Shown piece after piece: positions 22,546 through 35,546 of a stretch of DNA of 64,000 nucleotides. Made by a program: the position numbers and the translations under genes. Positions within the stretch are counted from its first letter, which is position 1. Each line of letters opens with the position of its first letter. Origin of the DNA: Branchiostoma floridae (taxonomy: Eukaryota > Chordata > Leptocardii > Amphioxiformes > Branchiostomatidae); contig NC_049979.1 of assembly GCF_000003815.2 (NCBI RefSeq), forward strand, positions 15,992,900 through 16,056,899, read 5' to 3'. The notes beneath the pieces are model-generated. The model was given only the letters and a program-made list of their open reading frames with translations, had not been told where the DNA came from and made no database searches.

Positions 22546-23622
22546 ACTAGAGTTCGGCGACCTCATACCTCCATGAAAATTTAGAGCTTTCGTAACTTTC
22601 ATGGAATTGACTAACACATTAACATAATTTATGCATGGTGTTGTTCATCATTGACTAACGTACACATGTCACAGTTATAAAATTCCCATTATTAATCATA
22701 AAGCGGTTTTGCAATTTGTACATAAATTATTCAAATAAGTTCCTCATTACCATATTTGGTATCTGCTTATATTCCACCTATCGTAATTAACATGTGTTAC
22801 ATGTATTGAGGTCCAGTTATTGAAAACAATGGAACTATACAATTTCCTTATTAATTATTCAAATTAAGTCCTCATTTGCATAACATGTATATCATTATGA
22901 ACATCTTTGCCTAAGCTACCCGCATGCCTGAAATGCAGGCAATCCATCGTTTCTTTCTGCAGTTATCCTCTTTGGAGTGTCTTGACAAAAACACCCATGC
23001 AGTTCCACAATTAAATGTTAGGGGGCTGAAACTTGGTCCACTTTTTCATGACACCAAAAGCTATCTACCACCAAAATATCAAGACCATATCATGTCTGGA
23101 ACAAGAGATACATTGAAAAAAATGCTATGATAGAATATTCTCATTAATTATGCAAATGTACTCCTGTTTTGCATAATTAGTATCTTATCTTGTAAAACAT
23201 TGTCTAAGGTACCTACATACCAAAAATGATGAAAATCCGTTGTTCCCTTCTTGAGTTATCGTCTTCAGAAGTTTTTGACAAAAATGCCCCTGCTTTCCCA
23301 AAACTAGACGCTAGGGGGCCCAAACTTATGTCACTTATTTCTGAGCACAAGGGCTATCTAAAACTTTAAAATCGTGACCATAGCTTGCTCAGAACACGAG
23401 ATAGCAAAACCGGAAGTTGCGCTGCAGTACCAAGGGAAGCCGCTAGGGGGACCAAAATCTAATCATTTCCAGCTTTCATCACACCCTACCAACACACCAA
23501 GTATGAAACCAATCCACCAAGCCGTTCTTGAGTTATTTTGTTTACACACAGACAGACAGACACACAGACACACAGACAAACACAGGGTAAAATATAACCT
23601 CCATGACATTTCATGGAGGTAA
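22546..23622. mobile_element. 1.07-kb interspersed repeat, copy 2
   Basis: Same start (ACTAGAGTTCGGCGACC), internal order and terminal hairpin as 3254-4323, with scattered substitutions and small indels. The CA/CAGA-rich tract at about 23545-23582 matches the one near the end of copy 1. Confidence 0.8.
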
Positions 23623-24060
23623 TTACGGTTGTGATGTAAAACTTGAAGAACTGGTCGAATATAATCAATATCATCAGTCACGTGCGTCTCGAAAGCTCCC
23701 CACGTAGCAAACGTTGTTGTGGCCATATTTGCTTTTTTAGATGGTTCAATGTTCTTGTAATGATCCTGATGTTGGTGCTTATGTATATTATAGATCTATC
23801 TGGTCGTCGTTTGTCAAGTCGGACAAAAATACATTAAGTAATCTGTTGTTGATTGAATTAATGATGAAAGTGACTAAGGTTCGTTGATCTTGTCACTTAT
23901 CCTATTTTGCTTGTCACTGATTGGCTGATTCAGGTGACCGACACCTGTTCTCCAGGTGTGCGGATTGAGAGGCAGGAAGAAGCCTCTGTCTCATTTTCAC
24001 ACTAACCGAGCTTCAGTCCGTGTGCGGCAGCTACGGAACGGTTCCTCTCACTTCAAAACC

Positions 24061-27000
24061 ATGGAGGTGCCTGAGCCGAAGAAATTCCGCCGCTCTTGCT
24101 TCTTGTCGCACCTTGCGGACTTGCCCCTCGTGAGGACGGCTGCCGCAAACCTCCAAACGTTTTACTCGGAGACAAAGGAACGCTCGCTGTTGTTCCGTGC
24201 CTGGGCCACTATGGCCGAATTGGTGCTGATACTGGCGATGTGGGGGGCCGAGAGGACGGTGGGGAAGTGGTGCCAAGCCATCCTGCGTCATGAAGGAGAA
24301 GGTACCAGGCTCCTCGCCATATTGTTGTAGTTTATGACCGGCGCTCCGTTCTCAATCCAAGGCGAGATAATTTCTTCTCAAACCTCTAGTCTAGTTGGTA
24401 AATACTCGAGTTTGGTATATTCAGGCTAGGTATTCTTGTCAGCACAAAAATCTCCTATTCAAGTTGCGCAAAGACTGATATTGCCTTGCTTTTTATTATA
24501 TCAAGTTTTGTAACGACCAGGGTATATGTGAATGTCCGTGCCTAATTTTCTTTAGCTCAACTGGCTACCGCGATCGACACCTACGCATGCGTGAAGCTGC
24601 AACAACTGGAGGGTAAATTCCCAGTCCTGACTAAGTCTGCCGATGTGGTAGGTGTGACGCATACATGTGTAACATTGCAGTATATCAATGTCCTAATTCA
24701 TAATCAACGTTTGAAACACCTGCATAGATCTGTATTTGAGAGATTTTTGACTGATACCCTTGTTGTCATCTGGTTTAATCTGTTATTCGTTTTCAAGGTT
24801 TCTTTGTCCCGCAGTTTTATAGAAGAAATCGCACTTTGTCGAGTAAAGACGTGCATGCACTTTTAAAAGAGCGACACTGACTCCTGAGAAAGTCTCTACA
24901 ATATATGCTTTCTACAGCGCTGTTTTGTTCCTTTCATTGTTACACAAAATATGTCTTTTACAATGTGGGACTAAGATAGCAACAAATTAACATGAACGAC
25001 GAATGACATTTTTCGCGATTCACCAAATCTCACCCTTCTTTCATTAGGTTGCGAAGAAGACTACCCAGAAGGTGCTGTCGGTAGCATTTATCATTCCTCG
25101 CTGGGTGTTGGAGACGAGGCTTGGGAAGATCGCCATATTTGGGCTGGACAAAACCCTGCAGTTGTCGGTGACGGTGGCCGACCTGTTACAGCCAGAGGTG
25201 GAGACGGGAGAAGACGCATCCGAGACCGCGGAAAACAACTCGGTAACTACCCGGAAAGATTGGTAGTGGATTTCGTTTGAACTCTTCAATACCAGTTTCT
25301 ATGCGATGCCGGATCCTCAGTCTGAGGTCGACCAGCTTACCGAGATACCGGCCATTACCCAGAAGTAGCTCGTTAAAGTACATGTACTAGTGGTTAATTT
25401 CTGATCTCTGAAATAGTACGAAGAATTCGAAACAAATGGTGCGTACACAAAATAGTGTCGATTAAAATGGTGGTAAATAAAAAAGGTCAAACTTTTTGGC
25501 GCAAAGGGGGGATGTCCTACGTAGAACAGCCTGTGGTGCATGAAACAGTCTCCATTTAACTAACGGACGACTTACGTTTACAGACCAAAGTCCCACCAGC
25601 CCCGGAACCCGAATTGACCGCTCTTGTAGCCATAGCTGTGCGGACGACTGCCAGTTGTGCCCGTGGTCTGTTCCCTACTCTGTATGGCTGGTTCATTCTA
25701 ACTCCACTTCTTCTCTGGGTAAGACCAATTCAGTGTTTGCTTTTTCTCAGAATTGACGGTTGAATTGATAGGCTCTATGCGGTCCAGTCATTTAGCGTTG
25801 TAAGCTTCATGGTCTCTAACTAGCGAGCCTCAATTGGCCACTACTAGCAAAACCAAAAATAAACCTTTCTCTGAGCGGACATCACATCAATGATTGTTAT
25901 GCCGCATCCTTCAGGTGACCGTGCTGACCTGGACTCGCCAGGCTCTCCGCTTCATCCGCCGCCGTCCCCGCCGTCCGTCCCGCCGCCGGAGCCACCGCCT
26001 GGCCGCCAAGTCCGACCCCGACACCAGGGCCAAGATCAGCTCCCGCCGTCGGATGTCGCCACGGAAGGGCATCCCGTCCCTGACGGAGGCCCTTGCGCAG
26101 TACATCCCGAAGAAAGCCTTCTCCATGCTGGGGCTGACCACTCCGCCGGCCGAGATGACCATGCCGCTGTTCGGGACCCAGCTACCTGAACCTGGAGCAA
26201 CTAACGGTAAAATATACAGATACTGTGCAAAGGAATGGTCAATTTTGAGAAATTTATTTATCATGTTTACAAATTTAACATTACTTGAAAAACACTTTGA
26301 GAATCACTGATGTACAGAGAAAAATAACATTCAAGTTTCAAGATGTCAACTTTTTTCTTGATTGGTACCCTCACCATCTTCGTCATGCTCATGTCACAAC
26401 CATTGTGATGTGACATACATAGATGGATCTTGAGTCAAATCCACGCTCCGTTCAAAAGGAATTAGTACGTCTTCATGCATGACCATTACGACGACGAAGA
26501 AAGTCTGAACACACTTCGTCACGTCGTCTCAGACATGATAATTCTGTTTTTCAGAAGAGCTCCGCGTCAGTCCCAACATGGAGGAAGGGGAGAAGCGGAA
26601 ACGGTCGGCAGCAGAAGACGATGAAGACGAAAATTTTCTGAACATGGATCTGAAGAACTACCGGTCTGACGACGACCCTGATTACCCAGTAAGGCTTCCT
26701 TAGTCCAACTTAAAGTACAAAAGGTCGTCGAACTTATGATGACTGTCAGTGTCAGCTATGATAGCTAGTTTTCATGATATTTCCTAACATGATCTAAAAG
26801 AACCGAATGTCTACTTAGGCTTATAATTACCCTTCAATATGAAACGGTTCCCAGTGGCAAGTCGTCTATGTAAGTTCTAAGATCTGTATCTGTATTTGCA
26901 TTTATTGATGATGAAAACACTTCCATTACACTTGGTCAGCATAGGCAGCCCCACAGACATACAGAGGAACATGCCTGAACATAACAGAACACATTTCTTG

Positions 27001-27550
27001 CAGTCGGAGTCGTCTTCCAGCACGGATAGTTACGAGTACATCTGCAGCGATTCTGAGGCAGACAGCGCCGAGGAGGAGGTTGCCGAGGAGGCGGCGGCGC
27101 CAGAGGAGGGAGGAGGCGGGAAGGACTCGGGCGTGTGCTCCGCCATCACCACGCCCACGGGGTCAAAGAGCCCCGAGTCCAAGAAGGTGAGGCAGGCGGG
27201 CAAAACCGTTAAAGTTGACTAGATACCACTAGTTAACTTCAGTTTAGGAGAGGATATCTTTGTAGGGAACTGTAATACTTCTGTGAAACTAAACAAGCGT
27301 TTTGTCCGAAATAATCAGGAAACATGAAGACCGTTGCGACCAGTCAAACATTTTTTCTCATTTTTTTACTTGTATAAATTTCACAGATGAATCAATGACA
27401 CATTCTTTTTATTTTCATCGATTTTCAATGCAGCAACAACCCATTGACGCGCCCCACCCAGCAGATTATGATACTGAGGTCATCAAGAGCAGCAAGATCT
27501 GTGCTGCCGATAGTAGTCATCCAACAGCGACTTCTGGCGAATCGGTGTAG
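24061..27550 (+). CDS. Perilipin-family lipid droplet protein, 8 exons (462 aa)
   Basis: Exons 24061-24301, 24556-24647, 25048-25242, 25584-25718, 25915-26206, 26555-26688, 27004-27186 and 27434-27550 join in phase with GT-AG borders. The ATG sits in AACCATGG. Residues about 20-111 match the PAT region: LPLVRTAAANLQTFYSETKE, then QLATAIDTYAC and LEGKFPVL, against LPLV..., PQIATANEYAC and LEEKLPIL of vertebrate perilipins. Such proteins coat lipid droplets and control lipase access. Exon 4 is hydrophobic (LTALVAIAVRTTA, GWFILTPLLLW) and could embed in the droplet. Exon 5 is arginine-rich (RFIRRRPRRPSRRRSHR). Exons 6-7 are acidic (SAAEDDEDE, SAEEEVAEE). An alternative last exon at 27720 would end VSEQ. 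The last exon is the least certain. Confidence 0.82.
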
Positions 27551-28047
27551 TTTTGCGTTCCTCGTTATTATCTCAATTGCGTTCATGTGGTCATTTGTGC
27601 AGTCACAAAAGTTCATCTACCTGTTCTAATTCCTCGGTACAAATGTGTACATGGTCAAATTATGCAATCATCTGTCGACTAGAAGAGGATGGTTTTAAAA
27701 ATTTATTTTTCTCAATCAGGTCAGTGAGCAGTGAACCATGCAGCTCGCAGATGACAAGGCTCCGATCGTCTCTGCCCGAAGACTCGTCTAGAATGACAGG
27801 CACTTAACACGATGTTGTTGACGAGATATTTACAATTTAATGTACCGCCTTTTAAGAATCCATATGAACGGTAAAGTGTGAAGAAATGACTCTAATCCGA
27901 ATGTAAGATGTCGTTGATGCAGTATTGAAATACTTATGCAACGGATGTAACAAGATTTGGAATGTGAATGTATATTCTGTATCGATAAATGACATAAGCA
28001 TTCGAAAATTATTGTTTTGCATCAAGCAAGATTGTTATATATGATCC

Positions 28048-28053
28048 ATTAAA
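28048..28053 (+). terminator. Candidate polyadenylation signal of the perilipin-like gene
   Basis: ATTAAA about 500 bases after the stop codon, in otherwise AT-rich DNA without ORFs. Confidence 0.4.
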
Positions 28054-28655
28054 GATTACCAAACTTGGAAACTACTGGTTTACCGGCTTTGCTACATCAA
28101 TTTCCCATCGTCTTAAACTTCAACTTGTCTTCTCTCACTTCTTGACATGTCTTGATGCATTCTAGCAAACTGTCTAAACGTGTTCTTACAAGTTTGCTGT
28201 CTGAAGGGGTCCGAGAGGAAAAAATATATTCATTAGCCCGGACTAGGACTTAATTAAGTTGAATTGAATGGCAATTGAGAAAATGTACTAAATTCTGACA
28301 AAATCGATTTTAACTTGCATTGTATGTATTGTGTATCCAGTGAAGATTATCACAATACATGACTACCGCTTAATGATTATTAAAAATATCAATCTAGTAC
28401 ACATACTGTTTGTAATAAATGCATGCATTAAGATGCGCATCTCTGAGGAATTGTCCATCGGGACATCATCCTATCAAATATAACATTTGTAAGAGCATTT
28501 TTTTCTCTCGAATATTTGTAACTTTACAGATAAACCTTACACTGGTTTACTGGGTCGCACAGACCATCTCTCCATTCTCAAACCACCATACCTAATCCCC
28601 GTGTAAATACCTGCTCAGATATGACACAGAGGTTTACCACGTGCGACATGTGCTT

Positions 28656-28791
28656 NNNNNNNNNNNNNNNNNNNNNNNNNNNNNNNNNNNNNNNNNNNNN
28701 NNNNNNNNNNNNNNNNNNNNNNNNNNNNNNNNNNNNNNNNNNNNNNNNNNNNNNNNNNNNNNNNNNNNNNNNNNNNNNNNNNNNNNNNNNN
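28656..28791. other. Assembly gap (136 N)
   Basis: Run of N. Confidence 1.
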
Positions 28792-29859
28792 TTTGAAGCA
28801 TATCAGCATTTCATCTTCAAGCAGATGTTAACGTGGAAAATTGTATTTATTTATTTCTAACTGCTGACTTTCTCTGACCTTCTCTGACTTTCCCTCGGGT
28901 CAAGGTCACGTTCAACGCGAGTATCTGTCTGCATGGAGACTGAAAAATTGCTATACTTCGATAGTATCTTATGTCAAAACTGAATGTATTGTAGTAGTAG
29001 TAGTAGTAGTAACGTTAGTAGAAGTAGTCCATAGCTTTTAGAATGTATTGAAATGATGAGAATTGATACAGATGTTGGGTGTGTGTGAACCAAAATGATA
29101 ATGCACATAGGATGTTTGCATCATGTATTGATTTTGCACAGTCCCAACAAACTTTAAACGGCATATAATAAAACACGTTAGTTCATGTCCTTGTCCTCAG
29201 TTTATGGCAAAAATTGAACTTGATTTATTAGAGTAGGGTAGAGTAGAGTAGAGTTGTTTCAGCCCGGTAGGAGTGTGCACTCCAGTTTGGACTGCTCTTC
29301 AATTCAGGATATTCCATTATTGCACAACTGAAGCGTCCCCGTCAGGTATCTTTTTTCCTAAAGTGACAAATAGGCTCACGGTAAAGGCATTCTCTTGAAG
29401 TCATTTCAGAATGAACTAGAATGTTGAGCCTCCCTCCTTCCCTCCCCCCGAACAGAATGGTCCCTTCCCACATTCTTGAGTGTGACAACTTCCGGGGAGG
29501 AGATACAAAATTGAGCGCGCGTCTTGCATGCTTGTCTTGTGTTGGGAAGAAAGTTTCCTTGCTCACTTGCCCAGCACGTCAATGTTAGTCATTGTTCCGC
29601 ATGACAGAAGATATATCCTGGTCGGCGGGAAGCCACGAATGCCCAGAGATTGACCCTGTGACATTCTACATCAATTTTTGTGGTGTTTTATGGAATCCCA
29701 CCGACCGTGACCAACAGGGAACACCAACTTCGAATCCGCGGAAAATTGAGGTTTCATAGGATAAAAGGGAACGTGTACACACACGTACGGTCCTGCTGTA
29801 CTTCAGCTGTAGGTGTAACTGTCGCAATCCGTGCGTGCAGGGCTCTGTTCCCAGTGGGA

Positions 29860-29967
29860 TTCAAACTCTGTTCTTATATCTCTCTTGCCACGGGAACCGT
29901 GAGGACGGACACGAAACGTGGCTAGTGCTCGAAACCAGCAGTGAAGCAGCGGCCAGGAGCAAGCAAG
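29860..29967 (+). promoter_or_regulatory. Candidate untranslated 5' exon
   Basis: A comparatively GC-rich segment without ATG ends AGCAAG followed by a GTGAGG donor (29968). It could be the non-coding first exon of the receptor gene whose ATG exon starts behind a splice acceptor 14 kb away. There is no direct link between them. Confidence 0.2.
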
Positions 29968-30873
29968 GTGAGGCGGAATAGAACACCTGTGAGATAGACC
30001 TTCCGTTCTGTAAAGTAAACGTTATGGACTGTTTTCCCCTCCTTGAAGGTTGTAGTGTCACAGCATGCAATTTCCTTGAGACTTTTATTGACCAGGCCAG
30101 TAAAATACACAGTGTTCGACTGCGGCACCGAGAATGTTTGTGCCTTGCAGTGTTTACTTCACACTTGATTTGGATGGCACAAAAGACCTTTATTTGGCAC
30201 TCAGGCACATGGTCTATGAACATGGCAGTCAATTGCTCAGTCACCAATTAGAGGAAGTCGCAATAACTTTCAAATGTATGGCCATGGCAGAAATGGGACC
30301 TGGGTGGTTTAAATATCTACAGAAAGATAACATGGATAGCATCTACCATGAGACAACTTGAAAGGTCAAATACCATGTAACGTTATGATTATGGCATATT
30401 TTCCAGACATTAATTTCATTGATTATGAAACAGACCTCCATAAAATGAAAAAAAAAAAAAATTACCATGAAGTTTGCATAAAAGCCATAAAAGCAAATTT
30501 GGATGATTTGTAATTTTTCAGTGTAATTTGTCCTTGCAGGATACACATACGAAATTGGCGTTATTTCTATGATCTTATTATTGATTGTTCTGCTGTTATT
30601 TTGGTCATAAAATTCTAATCATAGATATAGTGCAAGGTTGCAGAATTGTTGTGAACCAATTGTTTTATCTTAGCATGATCCATAGCACCAAGTCATACAT
30701 TGATTTCTGGTCACAACCTTTCTACACAACACAAAGTGCCATACATATATTGATATAACTTTACTAGCACAGGAGATAAATAAAAAGCGTTGGAAAATTT
30801 GTTGTGTACAAGAAGAGAAGATATCACCTCCATGTGTACAAGAGACTGTCCATACAAAAACCTTTACAAATCC

Positions 30874-31109
30874 TAGCCTCCATAGCAGGCTCTCTATGGC
30901 CTTTTTGGCACTTTGCTGNNNNNNNNNNNNNNNNNNNNNNNNNNNNNNNNNNNNNNNNNNNNNNNNNNNNNNNNNNNNNNNNNNNNNNNNNNNNNNNNNN
31001 NNNNNNNNNNNNNNNNNNCAGAAAAGGCCAGCAAGCAGCGACCCAGAGCAAAAAGAAAAGGCCAGCAAAAGTTCCATAAAAGGCCATAGAGAGCCTGCTA
31101 TGGAGGCTA
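30874..31109. mobile_element. Second fold-back MITE with 9-bp target duplication
   Basis: The inverted ends TAGCCTCCATAGCAGGC and GCCTGCTATGGAGGCTA extend over at least 32 bases. The exact direct repeat TACAAATCC flanks the element at 30865-30873 and 31110-31118. A 100-N gap (30919-31018) replaces the middle, which is consistent with a long hairpin that failed to sequence. Mutator-like by duplication length. Confidence 0.88.
30919..31018. other. Assembly gap (100 N)
   Basis: Run of N inside the fold-back element; the round number suggests a default gap size. Confidence 1.
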
Positions 31110-31993
31110 TACAAATCCCATGATAGCATACTTCCACATTTTCTGACTTCTGCATCAGGTACAAAAGATTAAAATGCAGAAGATGAAAGGCAATATGTCA
31201 ATGTTTATGTAGCAAATCCCATCCTAAATAAACCTTGGGCAAGTCAAGTCTAACTAATAATATTATTGTAAACTGACAAGCAGAGAGGAAATGGGCACCA
31301 CATTTAGGGATTACCCCAGTCCAAGACCTGCCACTCTTCAAGTTTGGAATAGTCAGTGGACACTCTCCAGCTGTCTGGGCACGTCACTGCCATGTAAGTT
31401 ATACAGAGATAGACAGAAACGATGTAAGATAGATGAGCATAGTGTATGTAAGGCAGTCTGGAAGGATGTGAGTCAGTGAGTGAGACTGAGTGGATAAATG
31501 AGGAACAAGGCTTGACGTATCCAGTAAATAGATGTAGATGTAGTTTACATATTTTATATAGTTTTATACAGTGAAGCTAATTCTCGTTACTTCACTGTTT
31601 CCCTCCAACCCACCATTTCCATGTAACTTTGCCATTAATCACTGTAGTTTTCCCTGGCTCCTTGGAGACCTGTGTTCTGCTAAGCTATGTGATTTTCCAC
31701 CCTGTATTGTAAGGCTCTGTGGATTTGACTCAGCAGTAGTGACCTTCATTGATCCACAAGCCTTTTGAGATGACTACAGGGAGACTTTCTCATTATTGAG
31801 GGTCTCCTTGGCAATAGATTTTTGGGGCACAGGAGAATATTAATGGTCGGGTAAGAGGTCAAGTCATGTTTGTTCTGTACTTGTGTTGTTTCCAACATAC
31901 AGATATTTTTTTCTAAAGAAGTTCTGTTGAAACTATTTTTGTATTGTCACATTTGGCTAACGGTTTATAACATTTTTTTCTTTGTTTAAAAGT

Positions 31994-32595
31994 CAGGCCT
32001 CGAAATACTTTTTTCAGCCAGGTTGCGCAGGCGGCAACCTGAATCAAAAACCAACTTGCGCCAACAGCATTTCAGGTTGCGCCACTTCCAAGTTGTAACT
32101 TTCTCCAAATTAGCTACTTAACCCATTATCTGTAAAAGCAATTAATTTCAGTTGCAGAAATACAACACACAAAAATATGCAGGGCAAATTAAGCGCACTT
32201 TTCTCAATAAAGAACATCCAATTATCAATCTTTTAAAAATAATGGACTATTGTGCAACAAAAATAATATCTCAAAGAACCGTGAAAAATTGCGGCCTCCG
32301 TTAAACAGTGCCGACCGAGACTTCAGATGAAAAATGGCGGCTGCATGCCGAAATCGGCAAATTTTGAACTTTGAGCGAAGTTTCCGGCTGAAAATTAGGG
32401 CTTACCGAAGGCGTACATCCCCCAAACAGGGCGTACGTTTTCTGCTGTTTTTAGTAAAGGGCCTGTAACTTAAGGATCGTTTTGTTTACCCCAAAAATCT
32501 AGTTGCGCTGCGCGCAACCTGACTTTCTGAACAACTTGCGCACGGAGAAAACTACTTGCGCGAAGGGGGTGCGCAAGTGGTTAATTCGAGCCCTG
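31994..32595. mobile_element. MITE with CAGGsCTCGAA ends
   Basis: The ends are CAGGCCTCGAAAT and AATTCGAGCCCTG in inverted order, flanked by AAAGT on both sides (a possible 5-bp duplication). The interior is rich in TTGCGC/GCGCAA motifs in both orientations. No ORF. The superfamily is not decided; an hAT-like terminus would call for an 8-bp duplication, which is not seen. Confidence 0.65.
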
Positions 32596-35226
32596 AAAGT
32601 ACATGTATGTTTTTTTTTTTTTTACATCATGACTCCTGTTTGATGTGAGATGGGTGACAGCTCATAGGTAACAAAGGCAAAAAGGTAACATATTTTGGCA
32701 AAAGCATTGGAAAAAGGAGAGAGAATGCAAATACATTGTTCTAGATAAATGATAACATTTTAACACATTCTCCAATTTCACAATACTTCAGTAGATGGAG
32801 TATTGATCCCATACATTCGACACCTGGAGTGAAATTGATATCAATAATAGTTTGGCTGCAGCAGAATGCTTATGGACAGATCTGTTTGAACTAATTGCAG
32901 AAAAATAACTTGTTTAATCTAAATGGGGATTTAAATCAGGAGTCAGGATGCAGGCAGCCACAGATATCATAAAAAAATGATACGTAGAATAGAAATGACG
33001 GAGTGATGCTTCTTTTTCAAGTTATGTAGCATAAAGTAAAGGGTAAGGCTAGTCTTCCAAAATTGAGCTATTTTTCTGTTCCCCTATTTTGTGTCTTGGA
33101 ACAGCCCTTGATAAAAGAGTTTGCTTTTATGACAGACAGTAAAATAGCAGGGCAATTGTGTCCAGGCACATTTTGCTCATGCAGGTCCAGTAATGTGGAG
33201 ACGATCTGGATCTGTGTTGTTACTTGACTGTAAATTCCAATGGTACTGTTGTAATGTAGGTCATAAAGACAGGAAAATCCATAAAAGTCTATTACCTGCA
33301 TGCTGAAAGCCATTTGGCCAATAGATACACCCTCATCAGGGAGTTAGGGGGGGGGGGAGGTAGCACTTTTGAATGATGATGAAAGAGTCCTGCTTGGAGT
33401 GCAGAAAATCAATAAAAGAATGTATGTGAGATTTTGAAAATGATGATCATTCCTCCACATGACCTACTCTCCAAATATCTCATCCAGGGATAATGTGAAA
33501 ATTGTAAGGAACGATAATGTGAATTATTATGTCTGACACAGTAACTTACGTTAATACACAAATGATATGCAATTGATAAGACCGTAAATTCATATTTATG
33601 ACAATCTCCACCTGTTAGTAAATGGAAGATGAGACTTTGCCTGTTGCTTCATTCCATTGATTGGCTGTAGCAGTTCTTTTAGTTTTAAAGGAGCTCTGGC
33701 TAATGGACTTGGTATACATTTCTAGCTTGCTTTATCCTTTCCAGCCTTCTTGTTGATATAAAAATATCAGCAATGTTTTTATCCTCATGATAAAGACATC
33801 TCAGTGTCTAGCAGAACTGATGTGAGACGTGATAGAGCTAGATCTCCTGTCCTTAGTTAGAACCTTTATCTGATGTATAACACTTGAAGTGGAACATGTA
33901 AGCACATCAAGGGGTAGATGTCTATCTATGCTCCCAAAATAGGCCGTTTGTATGCAGTGGCAGGCACATATAGGGCTGATTGCTGCTGCACAGAGGAAGT
34001 TTGTAGCTCTTCAGACACCTTTGAGGATTGGGAGATGCTGGATGTGTTAGGCCTGTCTGACACTGTAGAGTAATCCCTGGCTGCAAGTTGATTTGTGGAA
34101 CAGCCAGTCATTAGAGAGATATGGATCGTCTATGTGTTCTACAGCAATCAAAGTCTGATTATTTGCAAGATATGCCTGGTGCTTTATCGGCTAAAATGAT
34201 TCAACACTCATGAAAATTACAGGCTCTTAAAAAGATGCTGACTCATAATTATGATATGTATAAGTAAACATTTATAATACACACATGTCTTTTCAAATTT
34301 GAGAACATTACTTCTGACATTGCCTTGGGACATTTATTCCCCAGCAATTAAGCAAAGAAGAAAATCGTTAAGGCCTTATCGAATTGTATTTTGCAATAAT
34401 GTGTTCTGGTTCTGAAAACCTCTTTCTGATATGATCATGTTTGAGCTTTCGCTTCTTATCTTATTTGATGATATCCTTTTCTATAGGTTAAATTTGATAA
34501 TCATGTCAAATAGTGCCACATTGTAATCCAATACTATATTTTAACTATTTCTTCTTCTTCAGATTTCTGCACTCTTTGCTCAAAATCTAATTGTAGCAGA
34601 AGTGTCAAACCGGTATGTATAACTATATGGCATACGTTTGCCTCAAATCAAGAAATACTAGGAGGAATGCCACAGTCGTCCAATTTAGCACACTCTAATT
34701 ACATACACTATTCCCCAGTGTACCTCAATCAATACATGGAATTTGGGTCTTGTCAGGCAGCCAGACTTGTTTATGTGAAGCTCTAATATTGCAGGGATGT
34801 GCTGTGTCATTAATGGTCAGGGCTGGGGCTGGTCAACCTGAATAGCAATCCTAGACTTCTAAGTTTTTTAAACACACTATTCAGATTCACCAACCTGTTT
34901 TAGCAACTCAGTTGCTGTCGGAAACATTTTACAATGCTGGTTGATATGTATGGAGAAATGATGTCTGATGATTTCATTCTGTAAAGGTGAGTTCTGTCTG
35001 TATGGAATCTCTATTATAGTAATTTATACTAAGGGCAAACAGTCCTAAACCTGGAGCTCACCATTCTCACCACTGTCATTTGACAGACCTAGCTTCAAAA
35101 GTAGCAGAAACAAAAACAGGATCTTCTGGGATGTACTCCTCATTCATTATTAAAGGACTAGTGGATTTAGTTTCCTCAATAGTGCAATCATTTTAGAGTT
35201 AATATTTAATCATCCTTTTATCTGCA

Positions 35227-35546
35227 NNNNNNNNNNNNNNNNNNNNNNNNNNNNNNNNNNNNNNNNNNNNNNNNNNNNNNNNNNNNNNNNNNNNNNNNNN
35301 NNNNNNNNNNNNNNNNNNNNNNNNNNNNNNNNNNNNNNNNNNNNNNNNNNNNNNNNNNNNNNNNNNNNNNNNNNNNNNNNNNNNNNNNNNNNNNNNNNNN
35401 NNNNNNNNNNNNNNNNNNNNNNNNNNNNNNNNNNNNNNNNNNNNNNNNNNNNNNNNNNNNNNNNNNNNNNNNNNNNNNNNNNNNNNNNNNNNNNNNNNNN
35501 NNNNNNNNNNNNNNNNNNNNNNNNNNNNNNNNNNNNNNNNNNNNNN
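35227..35546. other. Assembly gap (320 N)
   Basis: Run of N. Confidence 1.

Noticed and set aside
23463..23726. ORF rich in Cys/Val/Leu
   Set aside because: It is generated by the CACA/CAGA tract at the end of the 1.07-kb repeat.
24031..24291. Antisense ORF over perilipin exon 1
   Set aside because: Shadow frame of a recognised exon.
27720..27736. Alternative last exon of the perilipin-like gene (VSEQ then stop)
   Set aside because: It fits the phase, but the exon at 27434 fits too and comes first with a longer frame; kept only as an alternative.
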